Origin: Rathayibacter iranicus NCPPB 2253 = VKM Ac-1602
GTDB lineage: Bacteria; Actinomycetota; Actinomycetes; Actinomycetales; Microbacteriaceae
Assembly: GCF_003149025.1 (NCBI RefSeq)
Contig: NZ_QGDV01000011.1
Span: 1 to 64,000 of the forward strand
Length of the DNA stretch: 64,000 bases
Direction: 5' to 3'
The position numbers and the translations under genes are program-made. The notes beneath the pieces are model-generated. The model was not told where the DNA came from and did no database searches. It saw nothing but the letters and a program-made list of their open reading frames with translations. Positions within the stretch are counted from its first letter, which is position 1. Each line of letters opens with the position of its first letter. Positions 37,639 to 45,787 of the stretch are shown one piece after another.

Positions 37639-38853
37639 TCAGCTCGCGGCGGCCTCGTGGGCGGTGTCGTGAGTGGTGTCGGCCGCGCCCTCGCGGTCGA
37701 AGCGGTCGCGGCTGAAGACCTGGTCAGCCGTCGTGAGGGCGAGGCCGATCACTCCGGCGAGTTCGCCCAGGTCAGACGTGTGGATCGTTAGGTGCCGAGT
37801 CGCCAGCGGATGCGTCCGCAGGTACACGCGCTCGCGCAGGCCCGACATCAGTACCTCGCCGCAGTCGCCGAGCTGGCCCGAGACGACGATGGTGCGCGGA
37901 TTGAGGATGTTGACGAGGTCGGCGACCGCCTCGCCCAGCACGCGGCCGGCCTGGCGCACGGCCTGGGTGGCGCGCATGTCGCCGCGGAGGACGCGGGCGG
38001 TGACATCGGCGACGTGGGTAATGGAGGGGTCGTCGGCGGAGAGATCGCGCACCAGCGCCCATCCGCTCGCGTAGGCCTCGACGCAGCCGACGTTGCCGCA
38101 CCGGCAGGGCAGCGGATCGGCGTCGACCGTGCCAGTGACCGCGCGGGTGTGGCCGATGTCGCCGGCGGCCCCCACTGCTCCGCGGATCGTCGCACCATTG
38201 AAAACGAGGCCCGAGCCGATACCGGTGCCGAGCTTGAGGCTGATCAGGTTGTCGGAGCCGTGGTGCCGTGATTCGGCGAGGGCGCGGGCGTTCGCGTCGT
38301 TCTCGATGACGACCTGGACGCCGGGGAACGGCGCGTCGAAGTAGCCGGCGATGTCGAAGTCGTCCCAGCCGGTCATGATCGGCGGGTTGCGTACCCGTCC
38401 GGCGGCGAACTCGACGGGGCCGGGAACGCCGATGCCGATTCCCGCGACCGCGTCGCCCTGCCGGAGCCGCTCGAAGGCGGCAAGTACGGGCGTGAGGACG
38501 GCGTCGGGACCCTCCCACACGTCGACGACGCCGTTCTCGTGCCGAAGAGGCGTGCCGCGCAGGTCGCAGGCGGCGACCACGAAGCCGCTCGCGCCGATAT
38601 CGGCGGTGAGGAACACGGTGCCGACGAGGTTCATCGCGAACATGCTCGAGGGGCGCCCGCCGGTGGATTCGCCGCCGGCGGTGGGAGCGATCAGACCGAG
38701 TTCCACGAGTGTCGCGAGGCGCTGGTTGACGGTGGAGCGGGAGAGGCCGGTCTGCTCCATCACGGCGTTGCGCGAGATTTCGCCCTGCTCGCGGAACAGC
38801 GCGAGGACGTCCGCCACATGCGACCCGGTCTCACCGGTCGTGTACACCGTCAT
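37639..38853 (-). CDS. ROK-family transcriptional regulator
   Basis: A 404-residue regulator with an N-terminal winged-helix region (ISRNAVMEQTGLSRSTVNQR, about 27-46) and a ROK sugar-kinase-like domain. The zinc motif CRCGNVGCVE is intact. It is divergent from the sugar ABC operon, so it probably senses the imported sugar and controls that operon through the intergenic dyad at 38917-38941. The arrangement resembles the frcR-frcBCAK locus of rhizobia. Confidence 0.9.
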   Translation of the reverse strand: MTVYTTGETGSHVADVLALFREQGEISRNAVMEQTGLSRSTVNQRLATLVELGLIAPTAGGESTGGRPSSMFAMNLVGTVFLTADIGASGFVVAACDLRGTPLRHENGVVDVWEGPDAVLTPVLAAFERLRQGDAVAGIGIGVPGPVEFAAGRVRNPPIMTGWDDFDIAGYFDAPFPGVQVVIENDANARALAESRHHGSDNLISLKLGTGIGSGLVFNGATIRGAVGAAGDIGHTRAVTGTVDADPLPCRCGNVGCVEAYASGWALVRDLSADDPSITHVADVTARVLRGDMRATQAVRQAGRVLGEAVADLVNILNPRTIVVSGQLGDCGEVLMSGLRERVYLRTHPLATRHLTIHTSDLGELAGVIGLALTTADQVFSRDRFDREGAADTTHDTAHEAAAS

Positions 38854-38916
38854 CGGCGCCCCCTTCTGTCACGGTCAGCGTACAGGGCTGCCGAAGAAAA
38901 ACAGGAAGTAGTCGTA

Positions 38917-38941
38917 CTTTCGTATTGCCATAACGCGAAAG
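38917..38941. promoter_or_regulatory. Dyad between ROK regulator and sugar operon
   Basis: CTTTCG (38917-38922) and CGAAAG (38936-38941) form an inverted repeat 13 bases apart within the 145-base divergent region. It is the best operator candidate for the ROK protein, but is short. Confidence 0.45.
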
Positions 38942-38998
38942 GGGGGATAGTTTTCACACATCGGCACGCAGTGGTGCCCCAGATCTTCAAGGATGACG

Positions 38999-40045
38999 AT
39001 GTCTTCACGGATGACGAACCGCACAGCGCGCCGACTCCTTCCGGTGCTCGCACCGGTGGGCGCCCTCGCCCTCCTCCTCACCGGCTGCGCCTCCTCCGGG
39101 GGCGACGCGGCCTCCGGAGGGTCCGGATCGGCCAAGGTCGCCGCGGTCATCAAGGGCCTCGATAATCCCTTCTTCCAGGCGATGGAGAACGGCATCGAGG
39201 ACACCGCGACCGAGAGCGGAGTCGATGTCTCGGTGCAGGCCGCCGCCGACATCGGCGACACCACCGGCCAGGCCGACAAGCTCACCACCGTCGCCGGCCA
39301 GGACTTCGGCTGCCTGATCGTCAATCCAATCAGCGGCACGAACCTCGTGCAGGCCCTCGCCTCGGCGACTGGCAAGGCAATCGTCAACATCGATAGCCCG
39401 CTGGACCCCGACGCGGTCACGGCCGCGAACCTCGAGGTGACCACCTACATCGGCACCGACAACAAGGCTGCGGGGGGCAAGGCAGGCGACTTCCTCCTCG
39501 AGCAGCTGCCCGCCGGCTCCGAGGTCGCCGTCATCGGCGGAGTCTCGGGCGACGTCACCAGCGCGGCTCGCGTCGATGGCTTCACCGCGGCGATCGGCTC
39601 CGACCTGACCGTCGTGCAGGAGGCGGCCGCCGACTGGAAGCGCGAGGTCGCGCTGACCAAGGCGACGGACATCCTCGCCGCGAACCCCACCGTGACGGCG
39701 TTCTTCGCCGCGAACGACGACATGGGCCTGGGCATCGTCAAGGCCGTCGAGAACGCGGGCCTCACCGGCTCCGTGAAGGTGGTCAGCGTCGACGGCAACA
39801 AGGATGCGTTGCAGTCAGTGAAGGACGGCGGGCTCACCGCGACCGTCGCCCAGTACCCCTACGCGATCGGCCAGCTCGGCGTCCAGGCGTGCGAGGCGGT
39901 ACAGGGCGGCAAGAGCATCCCCGCCCAGATCGAGTCGCCGACCGCGCTGGTGACCAGCGAGAGCGCCGACCAGGCCCTCAGCGCCTTCCCGCAGCCGTTC
40001 GAGGAGTTCGACAACCCGCTGGCCGCGCTCGTTGCGAGCAAGTAG
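38999..40045 (+). CDS. Sugar ABC transporter substrate-binding lipoprotein
   Basis: A periplasmic-binding-type lipoprotein of 348 residues. The lipobox LLLTGC places the lipidated Cys at residue 30, followed by a Ser/Gly linker and a type I sugar-binding fold starting KVAAVIKGLDNPFFQAMENGIED, with FFAANDDMGLGIVKAVENAG and VVSVDGNKDALQSV in the second lobe. AAGG six to seven bases upstream favours ATG 38999 over 38993. Similar to FrcB/RbsB-type fructose and ribose binders; the sugar is not determined. Confidence 0.92.
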   Translation: MSSRMTNRTARRLLPVLAPVGALALLLTGCASSGGDAASGGSGSAKVAAVIKGLDNPFFQAMENGIEDTATESGVDVSVQAAADIGDTTGQADKLTTVAGQDFGCLIVNPISGTNLVQALASATGKAIVNIDSPLDPDAVTAANLEVTTYIGTDNKAAGGKAGDFLLEQLPAGSEVAVIGGVSGDVTSAARVDGFTAAIGSDLTVVQEAAADWKREVALTKATDILAANPTVTAFFAANDDMGLGIVKAVENAGLTGSVKVVSVDGNKDALQSVKDGGLTATVAQYPYAIGQLGVQACEAVQGGKSIPAQIESPTALVTSESADQALSAFPQPFEEFDNPLAALVASK

Positions 40046-40073
40046 GCCCTCCGTGCCCACCCAGGAAGCGACT

Positions 40074-41054
40074 ATGACCACAGTCCCCGCCCGTCCGCAG
40101 GCGAGCGCGTCCCCGCTGCTCGCGAACGTCCGTCAGCTCAGCTTCTGGGCCGAGAACGCCGCTCCGATCGGGCTCGTCGCCCTCGTGATCGTGTTCTCGA
40201 TCGCGACACCCACGTTCCTCAGCCTCGGCAACATCAAGGCGATGCTCGTCGCCGCGGCGATCCTGGTGATCCTCTCGATTGGCCAATCGTTCGTTATTAC
40301 GACCGGAGGCATCGACCTGTCGATCTCGGCGACGATGACCGTGGGCGCGGTCGGCTTTGGCCTCGCTTGGAGCGCCGGTTGGGGCTTCTGGCCCGCGGCG
40401 CTCGCGGCCCTCGCGTTTGCGGGATTGATCGGAGTGATCAACGGCGTCCTCATCGCGAGGGGCAAGGTCACCGACTTCATCGCCACCCTCGGCACACTCT
40501 CGGTGGCGACCGGCCTCGCGCTGATCGTCTCCGACGGCAAGCCGATCACGGTCGGCAGCCCGGAGCTGCTTCGCCTTACCACCGGCTCGATCGGGATCAT
40601 CGGCTACCCGATCATCCTCGCGGCGGTCATCGGAGTCGTCGCGTGGGTCGTCATGTTCCGCACCCGCTTCGGGCTGCACGTGCAGGCGGTCGGCGGCAAT
40701 GAGGAGAGTGCGGTCGCCAACGGCATCAAGGCCGGACGGGTGCGTATCGCGGTGTACATCATCGCGGCGGTGCTCGCCGGAATCGGCGCGCTGCTCCTCG
40801 TCGCCCGGGTTGGAGCGGCCGAGCCGGCGATCAATACGCAGTACCTGCTTAACTCCATCGCGGCCGTCGTGCTCGGCGGAGTGAGCCTGACCGGCGGCAC
40901 GGCCAAGATCGTCGGCCCGATCATCGGAGCGTTCCTCCTGACCGCGCTCACCAACGGCCTGACCCTGCTCGGTGTCTCGCAGTTCTACCAGCCGCTCGCC
41001 GTCGGACTGGTGGTCGTGCTCGCCGCCCTCATTACCCGCTACCAGAAGAAGTGA
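40074..41054 (+). CDS. Sugar ABC transporter permease
   Basis: A 326-residue RbsC/FrcC-type permease with eight or more hydrophobic helices and the family segment SIGQSFVITTGGIDLSISATM near residue 80, plus NGVLIARGKVTDFIATLGTL and VLGGVSLTGGTAKIVGPIIGA. ATG 40074 has GGAAG upstream; the frame is open to 40032 without conservation. It follows the binding protein by 28 bases. Confidence 0.93.
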   Translation: MTTVPARPQASASPLLANVRQLSFWAENAAPIGLVALVIVFSIATPTFLSLGNIKAMLVAAAILVILSIGQSFVITTGGIDLSISATMTVGAVGFGLAWSAGWGFWPAALAALAFAGLIGVINGVLIARGKVTDFIATLGTLSVATGLALIVSDGKPITVGSPELLRLTTGSIGIIGYPIILAAVIGVVAWVVMFRTRFGLHVQAVGGNEESAVANGIKAGRVRIAVYIIAAVLAGIGALLLVARVGAAEPAINTQYLLNSIAAVVLGGVSLTGGTAKIVGPIIGAFLLTALTNGLTLLGVSQFYQPLAVGLVVVLAALITRYQKK

Positions 41055-41062
41055 GCCCAGCC

Positions 41063-41812
41063 ATGACCAGCGACATCCTGCTCGAAGCGCGGGACATCAA
41101 GAAGTCCTTCGGCGGCGTGCACGCGCTCAAGGGAGCCTCGATGGCGATGCGCCGGGGCGAGATCACCGCCCTGATCGGCGACAACGGCGCGGGCAAGTCC
41201 ACCCTCGTCCGCTGCCTCTCCGGGGTGCACCCGGCCGACTCCGGCACCATCACTCTTGACGGCGAGGTGGTGCACTTCACCTCACCGCTCGGCGCCCGCG
41301 ACGGCGGCATCGAGACCGTGCACCAGACCCTCGCCCTGGTCGAGGACCTGACCGTCTGGCAGAACTTCTTCCTCGGGCGCGAGCTGACGTCAGGCGTGCC
41401 CGGCCTGCGGTTCCTCGACCGCCAGCAGATGAAGAAGACCGCTCAGGAGTTGCTTGGCGACCTCGCCGTCAACGTCCCGCCGGTCACCAGCAAGGTGCGC
41501 CGTCTCTCCGGTGGCCAGCGCCAGGCGGTTGCCATTGCCCGGGCCGCCGGCTGGGGCAGCAAGATCGTCATCATGGACGAGCCGACCGCGGCGCTCGGCG
41601 TGCAGGAGACGGCGCGGGTCGAGAAGATCATCCTGAAACTGCGCGACGCCGGAGTCGCGGTGCTGCTGATCAGCCACAACTTCGACCAGGTCATGCGCCT
41701 GAGCGATCAGGTGTGGGTGATGCGCGCCGGACTCGCCGTGGCGGGGCGCCGCACTGCCGAGACCAGCGGCGACGAACTCGTCTCGTTGATCACCGGCGCG
41801 AAGGCCGCGTGA
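41063..41812 (+). CDS. Sugar ABC transporter ATP-binding protein
   Basis: A single-domain ATPase of 249 residues, as in FrcA rather than the double-domain RbsA. Walker A GDNGAGKST, signature RLSGGQRQAVAIARA and Walker B IVIMDEPTAAL are intact. GTG 41051 is an alternative start that overlaps the permease stop; ATG 41063 is chosen because the conserved region starts right after it. Its stop overlaps the next ATG by one base. Confidence 0.93.
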   Translation: MTSDILLEARDIKKSFGGVHALKGASMAMRRGEITALIGDNGAGKSTLVRCLSGVHPADSGTITLDGEVVHFTSPLGARDGGIETVHQTLALVEDLTVWQNFFLGRELTSGVPGLRFLDRQQMKKTAQELLGDLAVNVPPVTSKVRRLSGGQRQAVAIARAAGWGSKIVIMDEPTAALGVQETARVEKIILKLRDAGVAVLLISHNFDQVMRLSDQVWVMRAGLAVAGRRTAETSGDELVSLITGAKAA

Positions 41813-42699
41813 TGCTGCCCGAGTTCCTGCATCGGGGGAGCACGTCGCGCTCGTCGCCGATCGGTGTGCACGCGGGGCTGCTCGTGGGCGACTGGACGCC
41901 GGAGTCGGCTCGCCGGGCGATCGGCACGGCAGCCTCGATCGGCTTCGATCTGATCGAGATCCCGGCGCCCGAGGGTCCCTCGCCCTGGACGGGCGACCTG
42001 CTCGACGAGCACGGGATCGACGCGGTCGTCTCGCTCGCGCTGGACGCCGACTCCGACATCACCGACGCCGCCACCGCTGTGCGCGGTGAAGAGCGGCTGC
42101 TCGCCGCGGTGCGCTTCGCTGAGGAGATCGGCGCGCGCTACGTCGGCGGAGTCACCTACTCCGCCATGCGCAAGTACGAGCACGCGGCCGACGCGGCGGC
42201 CCGCTCGCGTTCGCTCGACGTGCTGCGGAGGGTCGCCGCGGCGGCCGCTCCCTCCGGCATCGCGTTGGGCGCCGAGTACGTCAACCGGTACGAGAGCAAC
42301 CTGCTGAACACGGCCGCCCAGACCGCTGCGTTCCTCCGCGAGCTCGACGCGCCCAACATGCTGCTGCACCTCGACACGTTCCACGCCCACCTCGAAGAGG
42401 TCGACCTCCCGGCCGCCGTCCGCGACGCGGGCGACCTGCTCGGCTACGTGCACGCCTCCGAGAACCACCGCGGAGAACTCGGCACGGGGAGCACCGACTG
42501 GACCGGCCTCGCGGCGGCGCTCGCCGCCTCCGGCTACCGTGGACCGCTCACCCTCGAGAGCTTCTCGCCGCGCATCCAGCCGACGGCTTCGGCCGAGGGG
42601 ATGAGCCTGTGGCGGGAGCTCTGGCACGACCCTGTCGCCCTCGCGACCTCCGGTCACGCGTTCCTCGTGGGCCTTCTCGACACTGACCTCGCGGCCTGA
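41812..42699 (+). CDS. Sugar phosphate isomerase/epimerase 1 (D-tagatose 3-epimerase family)
   Basis: A xylose-isomerase-like TIM-barrel protein of 295 residues. The D-tagatose/D-psicose 3-epimerase signature residues are present: Glu in LGAEYVNRYES, Asp in HLDTFHAHLEE, His in YVHASENHRG, and Glu in TLESFSP. It is a paralogue of the next gene. Likely substrates are free or phosphorylated ketohexoses; which one acts on what is not known. Start ATG 41812 overlaps the ATPase stop. Confidence 0.88.
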   Translation: MLPEFLHRGSTSRSSPIGVHAGLLVGDWTPESARRAIGTAASIGFDLIEIPAPEGPSPWTGDLLDEHGIDAVVSLALDADSDITDAATAVRGEERLLAAVRFAEEIGARYVGGVTYSAMRKYEHAADAAARSRSLDVLRRVAAAAAPSGIALGAEYVNRYESNLLNTAAQTAAFLRELDAPNMLLHLDTFHAHLEEVDLPAAVRDAGDLLGYVHASENHRGELGTGSTDWTGLAAALAASGYRGPLTLESFSPRIQPTASAEGMSLWRELWHDPVALATSGHAFLVGLLDTDLAA

Positions 42700-42760
42700 C
42701 GCCGACCCTCGAACCCGCCGACCCTCGAACCCAGCCGCCCTTGAAACAAGGAGTATCACC

Positions 42761-43633
42761 ATGCCCACGAACCCTCTCGGAGTGCACGCGCTCGTCTTCG
42801 CCGGCGGCACCACCCCCGACGAAGTCACTGCCACGATCGAGCAGACAAAGGCCGCCGGATTCGACCTGCTCGAGCTCTCGCTGCACGACGTCGCCAATCT
42901 CGACACCGACTCCGCCCGCGCCGCCCTCGAGGCCAACGACCTGGGCATCGTCTGCTCGCGCGGACTCGCTTTCTCGGCCGACGTCTCCAGCGACGACCCG
43001 GACGTGGTGGCCCGCGGCGCGACGCTGCTCGCCGACTCCCTCGAGACCACCCACGCGCTCGGCGGCACCCACTTCACCGGCGCCCTCTACAGTGCGCTCG
43101 GCAAGTACAGCGCACCCCTCTCGGCGGCGGGCCGCGCGAACGTGGTCTCGGTGTTGACCGACCTCGCCGCGGAGGCATCCGGCAAGGGCATGACCCTCGG
43201 CCTGGAGATCTGCAACCGCTACGAGACGAACGTCATCAACACCGCCGCCGACGCACTGCGACTCGCCGACGACATCGGCGCGGACAATGTGCTGATTCAC
43301 CTCGACACGTACCACATGAACATCGAGGAGGACGATTTCTTCCGCCCGGTGCTGCTCGTCGGGGATCGCCTCGGCTATGTCCACATCGGCGAGAACCATC
43401 GCGGCTACCTCGGCAGCGGCCACCTCGACTTCACGAGCTTCTTCCACGCGCTGGCCGCCATTGACTACCGCGGACCGATCACCTTCGAGTCGTTCTCGTC
43501 GGCCGTCGTCTCGCCGACTCTCTCGAATGACCTCGCGGTGTGGCGAAACCTGTGGAATGACGGCCCGGCGCTCGCCCGCCACGCCCACGCGTTCCTGGTG
43601 AACGCGTTGGAGGGGACGCGTGGCGACGCCTGA
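42761..43633 (+). CDS. Sugar isomerase/epimerase 2 (D-tagatose/D-psicose 3-epimerase family)
   Basis: A 290-residue epimerase. Catalytic and metal residues expected from the D-psicose 3-epimerase family are intact: Glu149 (GLEICNRYE), Asp182 (HLDTYHMNIEE), His208 (YVHIGENHRG) and Glu243 (TFESFSS). The HLDTYHMNIEE segment is especially typical of that family. It overlaps the kinase gene by 14 bases. Probable C3 epimerisation of a ketohexose before phosphorylation; inferred. Confidence 0.9.
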   Translation: MPTNPLGVHALVFAGGTTPDEVTATIEQTKAAGFDLLELSLHDVANLDTDSARAALEANDLGIVCSRGLAFSADVSSDDPDVVARGATLLADSLETTHALGGTHFTGALYSALGKYSAPLSAAGRANVVSVLTDLAAEASGKGMTLGLEICNRYETNVINTAADALRLADDIGADNVLIHLDTYHMNIEEDDFFRPVLLVGDRLGYVHIGENHRGYLGSGHLDFTSFFHALAAIDYRGPITFESFSSAVVSPTLSNDLAVWRNLWNDGPALARHAHAFLVNALEGTRGDA

Positions 43634-44288
43634 GTTCGAGGCGCCCGGCGTTGACGAGCTGGCCCGGCGCGCGCTTGCGCTGACCGGCCCCGGACGCCGC
43701 GCGATCGTCGCCATTGCCGGGAGTCCGGGAGCGGGAAAGACCACGCTGGCCCGCGCAGTCGTCGCCCGCGCAAACGAGATCGCGGGGGAGGGGACGGCGG
43801 CCTTCGTCCCGATGGACGGCTTCCACCTCGCTAACGCCAGGCTCGACGAGCTCGGCCGTCACGACCGCAAGGGCGCTCTCGATACCTTCGACGGCTGGGG
43901 TTTCCTCGCCCTCGTGCGGAGGCTGCGCGCCGAGACCGACCACGTGGTCTACGCGCCCACCTTCGAGCGCACGGTCGACGAGGGAGTGGCGGGGGCGCTC
44001 GCCGTGCAGCCGGCCGCGTCGCTCGTGGTGCTGGAGGGCAACTACCTGCTGGTGGACGAGGGTCCCTGGGCGCTGTTGCGCGCCGAGTTCGACGAGGCAT
44101 GGTTCTGCGCGACGCCCGAGGCCGAGCGCTTCGAGCGCCTGGTCGACCGGCACGTCTCGTTCGGGCGGGCCCCGGAGGCGGCGTCCGCTTGGGCATCCGA
44201 GGTTGACGGCGCTAATGCGCTGCTGATCGAGGCGACGCGTGAGCGTGCCGATCTGGTCGTGTCGGGGACGGCGGCGGGCGTGGTCTGA
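43620..44288 (+). CDS. P-loop kinase of the uridine-kinase/FrcK-like family
   Basis: A 222-residue NTPase with Walker A GSPGAGKT (34-41) and PMDGFHLANARLDELGRHD, the signature of nucleoside/nucleotide kinase-family proteins linked to fructose ABC operons (frcK). GTG 43620 has GGAGGGG upstream. As the last gene of the sugar operon it is the best candidate to phosphorylate the imported or epimerised sugar, but a direct sugar-kinase activity is inferred. Confidence 0.82.
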   Translation: MATPEFEAPGVDELARRALALTGPGRRAIVAIAGSPGAGKTTLARAVVARANEIAGEGTAAFVPMDGFHLANARLDELGRHDRKGALDTFDGWGFLALVRRLRAETDHVVYAPTFERTVDEGVAGALAVQPAASLVVLEGNYLLVDEGPWALLRAEFDEAWFCATPEAERFERLVDRHVSFGRAPEAASAWASEVDGANALLIEATRERADLVVSGTAAGVV

Positions 44289-44360
44289 CGCACAACGTCG
44301 GCTGAGAGGCCGTCTCACCCCCGACGGTGGACGAGGAGGCTTCTCAGCCGACGTTGTGCG
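44289..44360. terminator. 19-base perfect inverted repeat at operon end
   Basis: CGCACAACGTCGGCTGAGA (44289-44307) is repeated inverted at 44342-44360 with no mismatch, around a 34-base loop. It begins right after the kinase stop. It may terminate the sugar operon, but the long arms and loop and the lack of a T-run also fit a repeated palindromic element. Confidence 0.65.
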
Positions 44361-44426
44361 GTGCGTCACGCCACCGAGCGCTGCGGCAGCCGACGGACGA
44401 CCGGCTGGGGCGGGAACGGTAAGTTC

Positions 44427-44491
44427 GGCCGAAACACTGTCAACGAGGGCGTTCTCGCTTCTCTCCTACCGCCGACTGGCACGTTTCGGCC
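44427..44491. promoter_or_regulatory. Spaced dyad upstream of the PadR gene
   Basis: GGCCGAAAC (44427-44435) and GTTTCGGCC (44483-44491) form a perfect 9-base inverted repeat 47 bases apart, 55-120 bases before the PadR start. Possible operator for PadR autoregulation; not proven. Confidence 0.35.
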
Positions 44492-44546
44492 CTTGCAGTG
44501 GCGAGGTAGACACCCGGTGTATTCACCGCGCGTAGTGTTCCTGGCC

Positions 44547-45071
44547 ATGGACACCACCCTCACGATGCTCGGCCTTCTCGGCTCCGGGCCGACCCACGGC
44601 TACGACCTCAAGAGCAGCTATGACAAGCTGTTCGCCGCCGCTCGCCCGATCGCGTTCGGGCAGGTCTACTCCGCGCTCTCCCGCCTTGCCCGCGATAAGT
44701 ACGTCGTCCTGGCCGGCGAGGAGGCGGGCCAGGGGCCGGACCGCAAGCGCTACGAGATCACCCCGCTGGGACGCGACCGCCTCCGGACCTGGCTTTTCAC
44801 GCCGGATGCTCCCGCACCCGGTCTGCAAAGCAATCTCTACGCCAAGGCCGTGATCGGACTGGTCCTCGGCGACGACGCCGAGCGTCTGCTCGACCTCCAG
44901 AAGATCGAGCACCTCGACCGCATGCGGGAGATCACGCGGAGAAAGCGCGACGCCGACCTGGTCACTGTGCTGCTCTGCGACCACGCTCTTCTCCACATCG
45001 ACGCAGATCTCCGCTTCATCGATCTGACCGTCGCGCGGCTCAGCGAGCTCCGCCGGGAGGTCCTCGCGTGA
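44547..45071 (+). CDS. PadR-family transcriptional regulator
   Basis: A 174-residue PadR protein: N-terminal winged helix (MLGLLGSGPTHGYDLKSSYD, GQVYSALSRLARDKYV, RKRYEITPLGR) and a C-terminal helical dimerisation region. It is the first gene of an exporter cluster and its stop overlaps the GTG of the ABC ATPase, so it probably represses this operon until an inducing drug or peptide binds. Start ATG 44547; the frame is open upstream without conservation. Confidence 0.92.
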   Translation: MDTTLTMLGLLGSGPTHGYDLKSSYDKLFAAARPIAFGQVYSALSRLARDKYVVLAGEEAGQGPDRKRYEITPLGRDRLRTWLFTPDAPAPGLQSNLYAKAVIGLVLGDDAERLLDLQKIEHLDRMREITRRKRDADLVTVLLCDHALLHIDADLRFIDLTVARLSELRREVLA

Positions 45072-45787
45072 GCGAGCCGATGGTCGTCCTCGGCTCCCAC
45101 CGATCGCCGGTGCTCGCCGCCAGCGGACTCCGGCTCTCGTTCGGCCTCTCCAAGGCGGTCCGCGGCATCGACGTTGAGATCGAACGTGGCGAGTGCGTCG
45201 CCGTCATGGGCCCGTCGGGTTCCGGAAAATCGACTCTTCTCCATTTGCTCGCCGGCGTGCTCGTTCCGGACGAGGGCGAGGTTCGCTTCGGTGACCTCGT
45301 CGTCTCCGACCTCTCCGAGGCCGATCGGGCGCGGCTGCGGCTGCGCGAGTTCGGTTTCGTCTTCCAGTTCGGTCAGCTCATCCCCGAACTCTCCGCACTG
45401 GACAACGTCAGCATCCCCCTTCTCCTCAGCGGTATGCCTCGTCGGCGGGCGATGACACAGGCGCGAGCTCAGCTCGACCAGCTGCGCGTGGCCGACCACG
45501 CACACAAGCTGCCCACCGAGCTCTCCGGTGGGCAGGCTCAGTGCGTCGCCATCGCTAGGGCTCTGGTGACGGCACCCGCCGTCCTGTTCGCGGATGAGCC
45601 GACGGGCGCCCTCGATTCGCTCGTCGCCGAGTCGGTGATGGAGACGCTCACAGACGTCGCCCGCGTCAACCGGACGACGCTCGTGATCATCACGCACGAT
45701 GCCCGCACCGCCTCCTACACCGACCGCGAGATATTCGTGCGCGACGGCCGGGTCACGACCGGCGACGCCCGACGACAGGACCGATGA
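45068..45787 (+). CDS. ABC transporter ATP-binding protein (LolD/MacB type)
   Basis: A 239-residue ATPase with Walker [10 protein letters not shown], signature LSGGQAQCVAIARAL and Walker [13 protein letters not shown]. The signature differs from the common [15 protein letters not shown] by Gln-Arg to Gln-Cys in the helix after it. It pairs with the large FtsX-type permease that follows with a 4-base overlap. Confidence 0.92.
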   Translation: MSEPMVVLGSHRSPVLAASGLRLSFGLSKAVRGIDVEIERGECVAVMGPSGSGKSTLLHLLAGVLVPDEGEVRFGDLVVSDLSEADRARLRLREFGFVFQFGQLIPELSALDNVSIPLLLSGMPRRRAMTQARAQLDQLRVADHAHKLPTELSGGQAQCVAIARALVTAPAVLFADEPTGALDSLVAESVMETLTDVARVNRTTLVIITHDARTASYTDREIFVRDGRVTTGDARRQDR

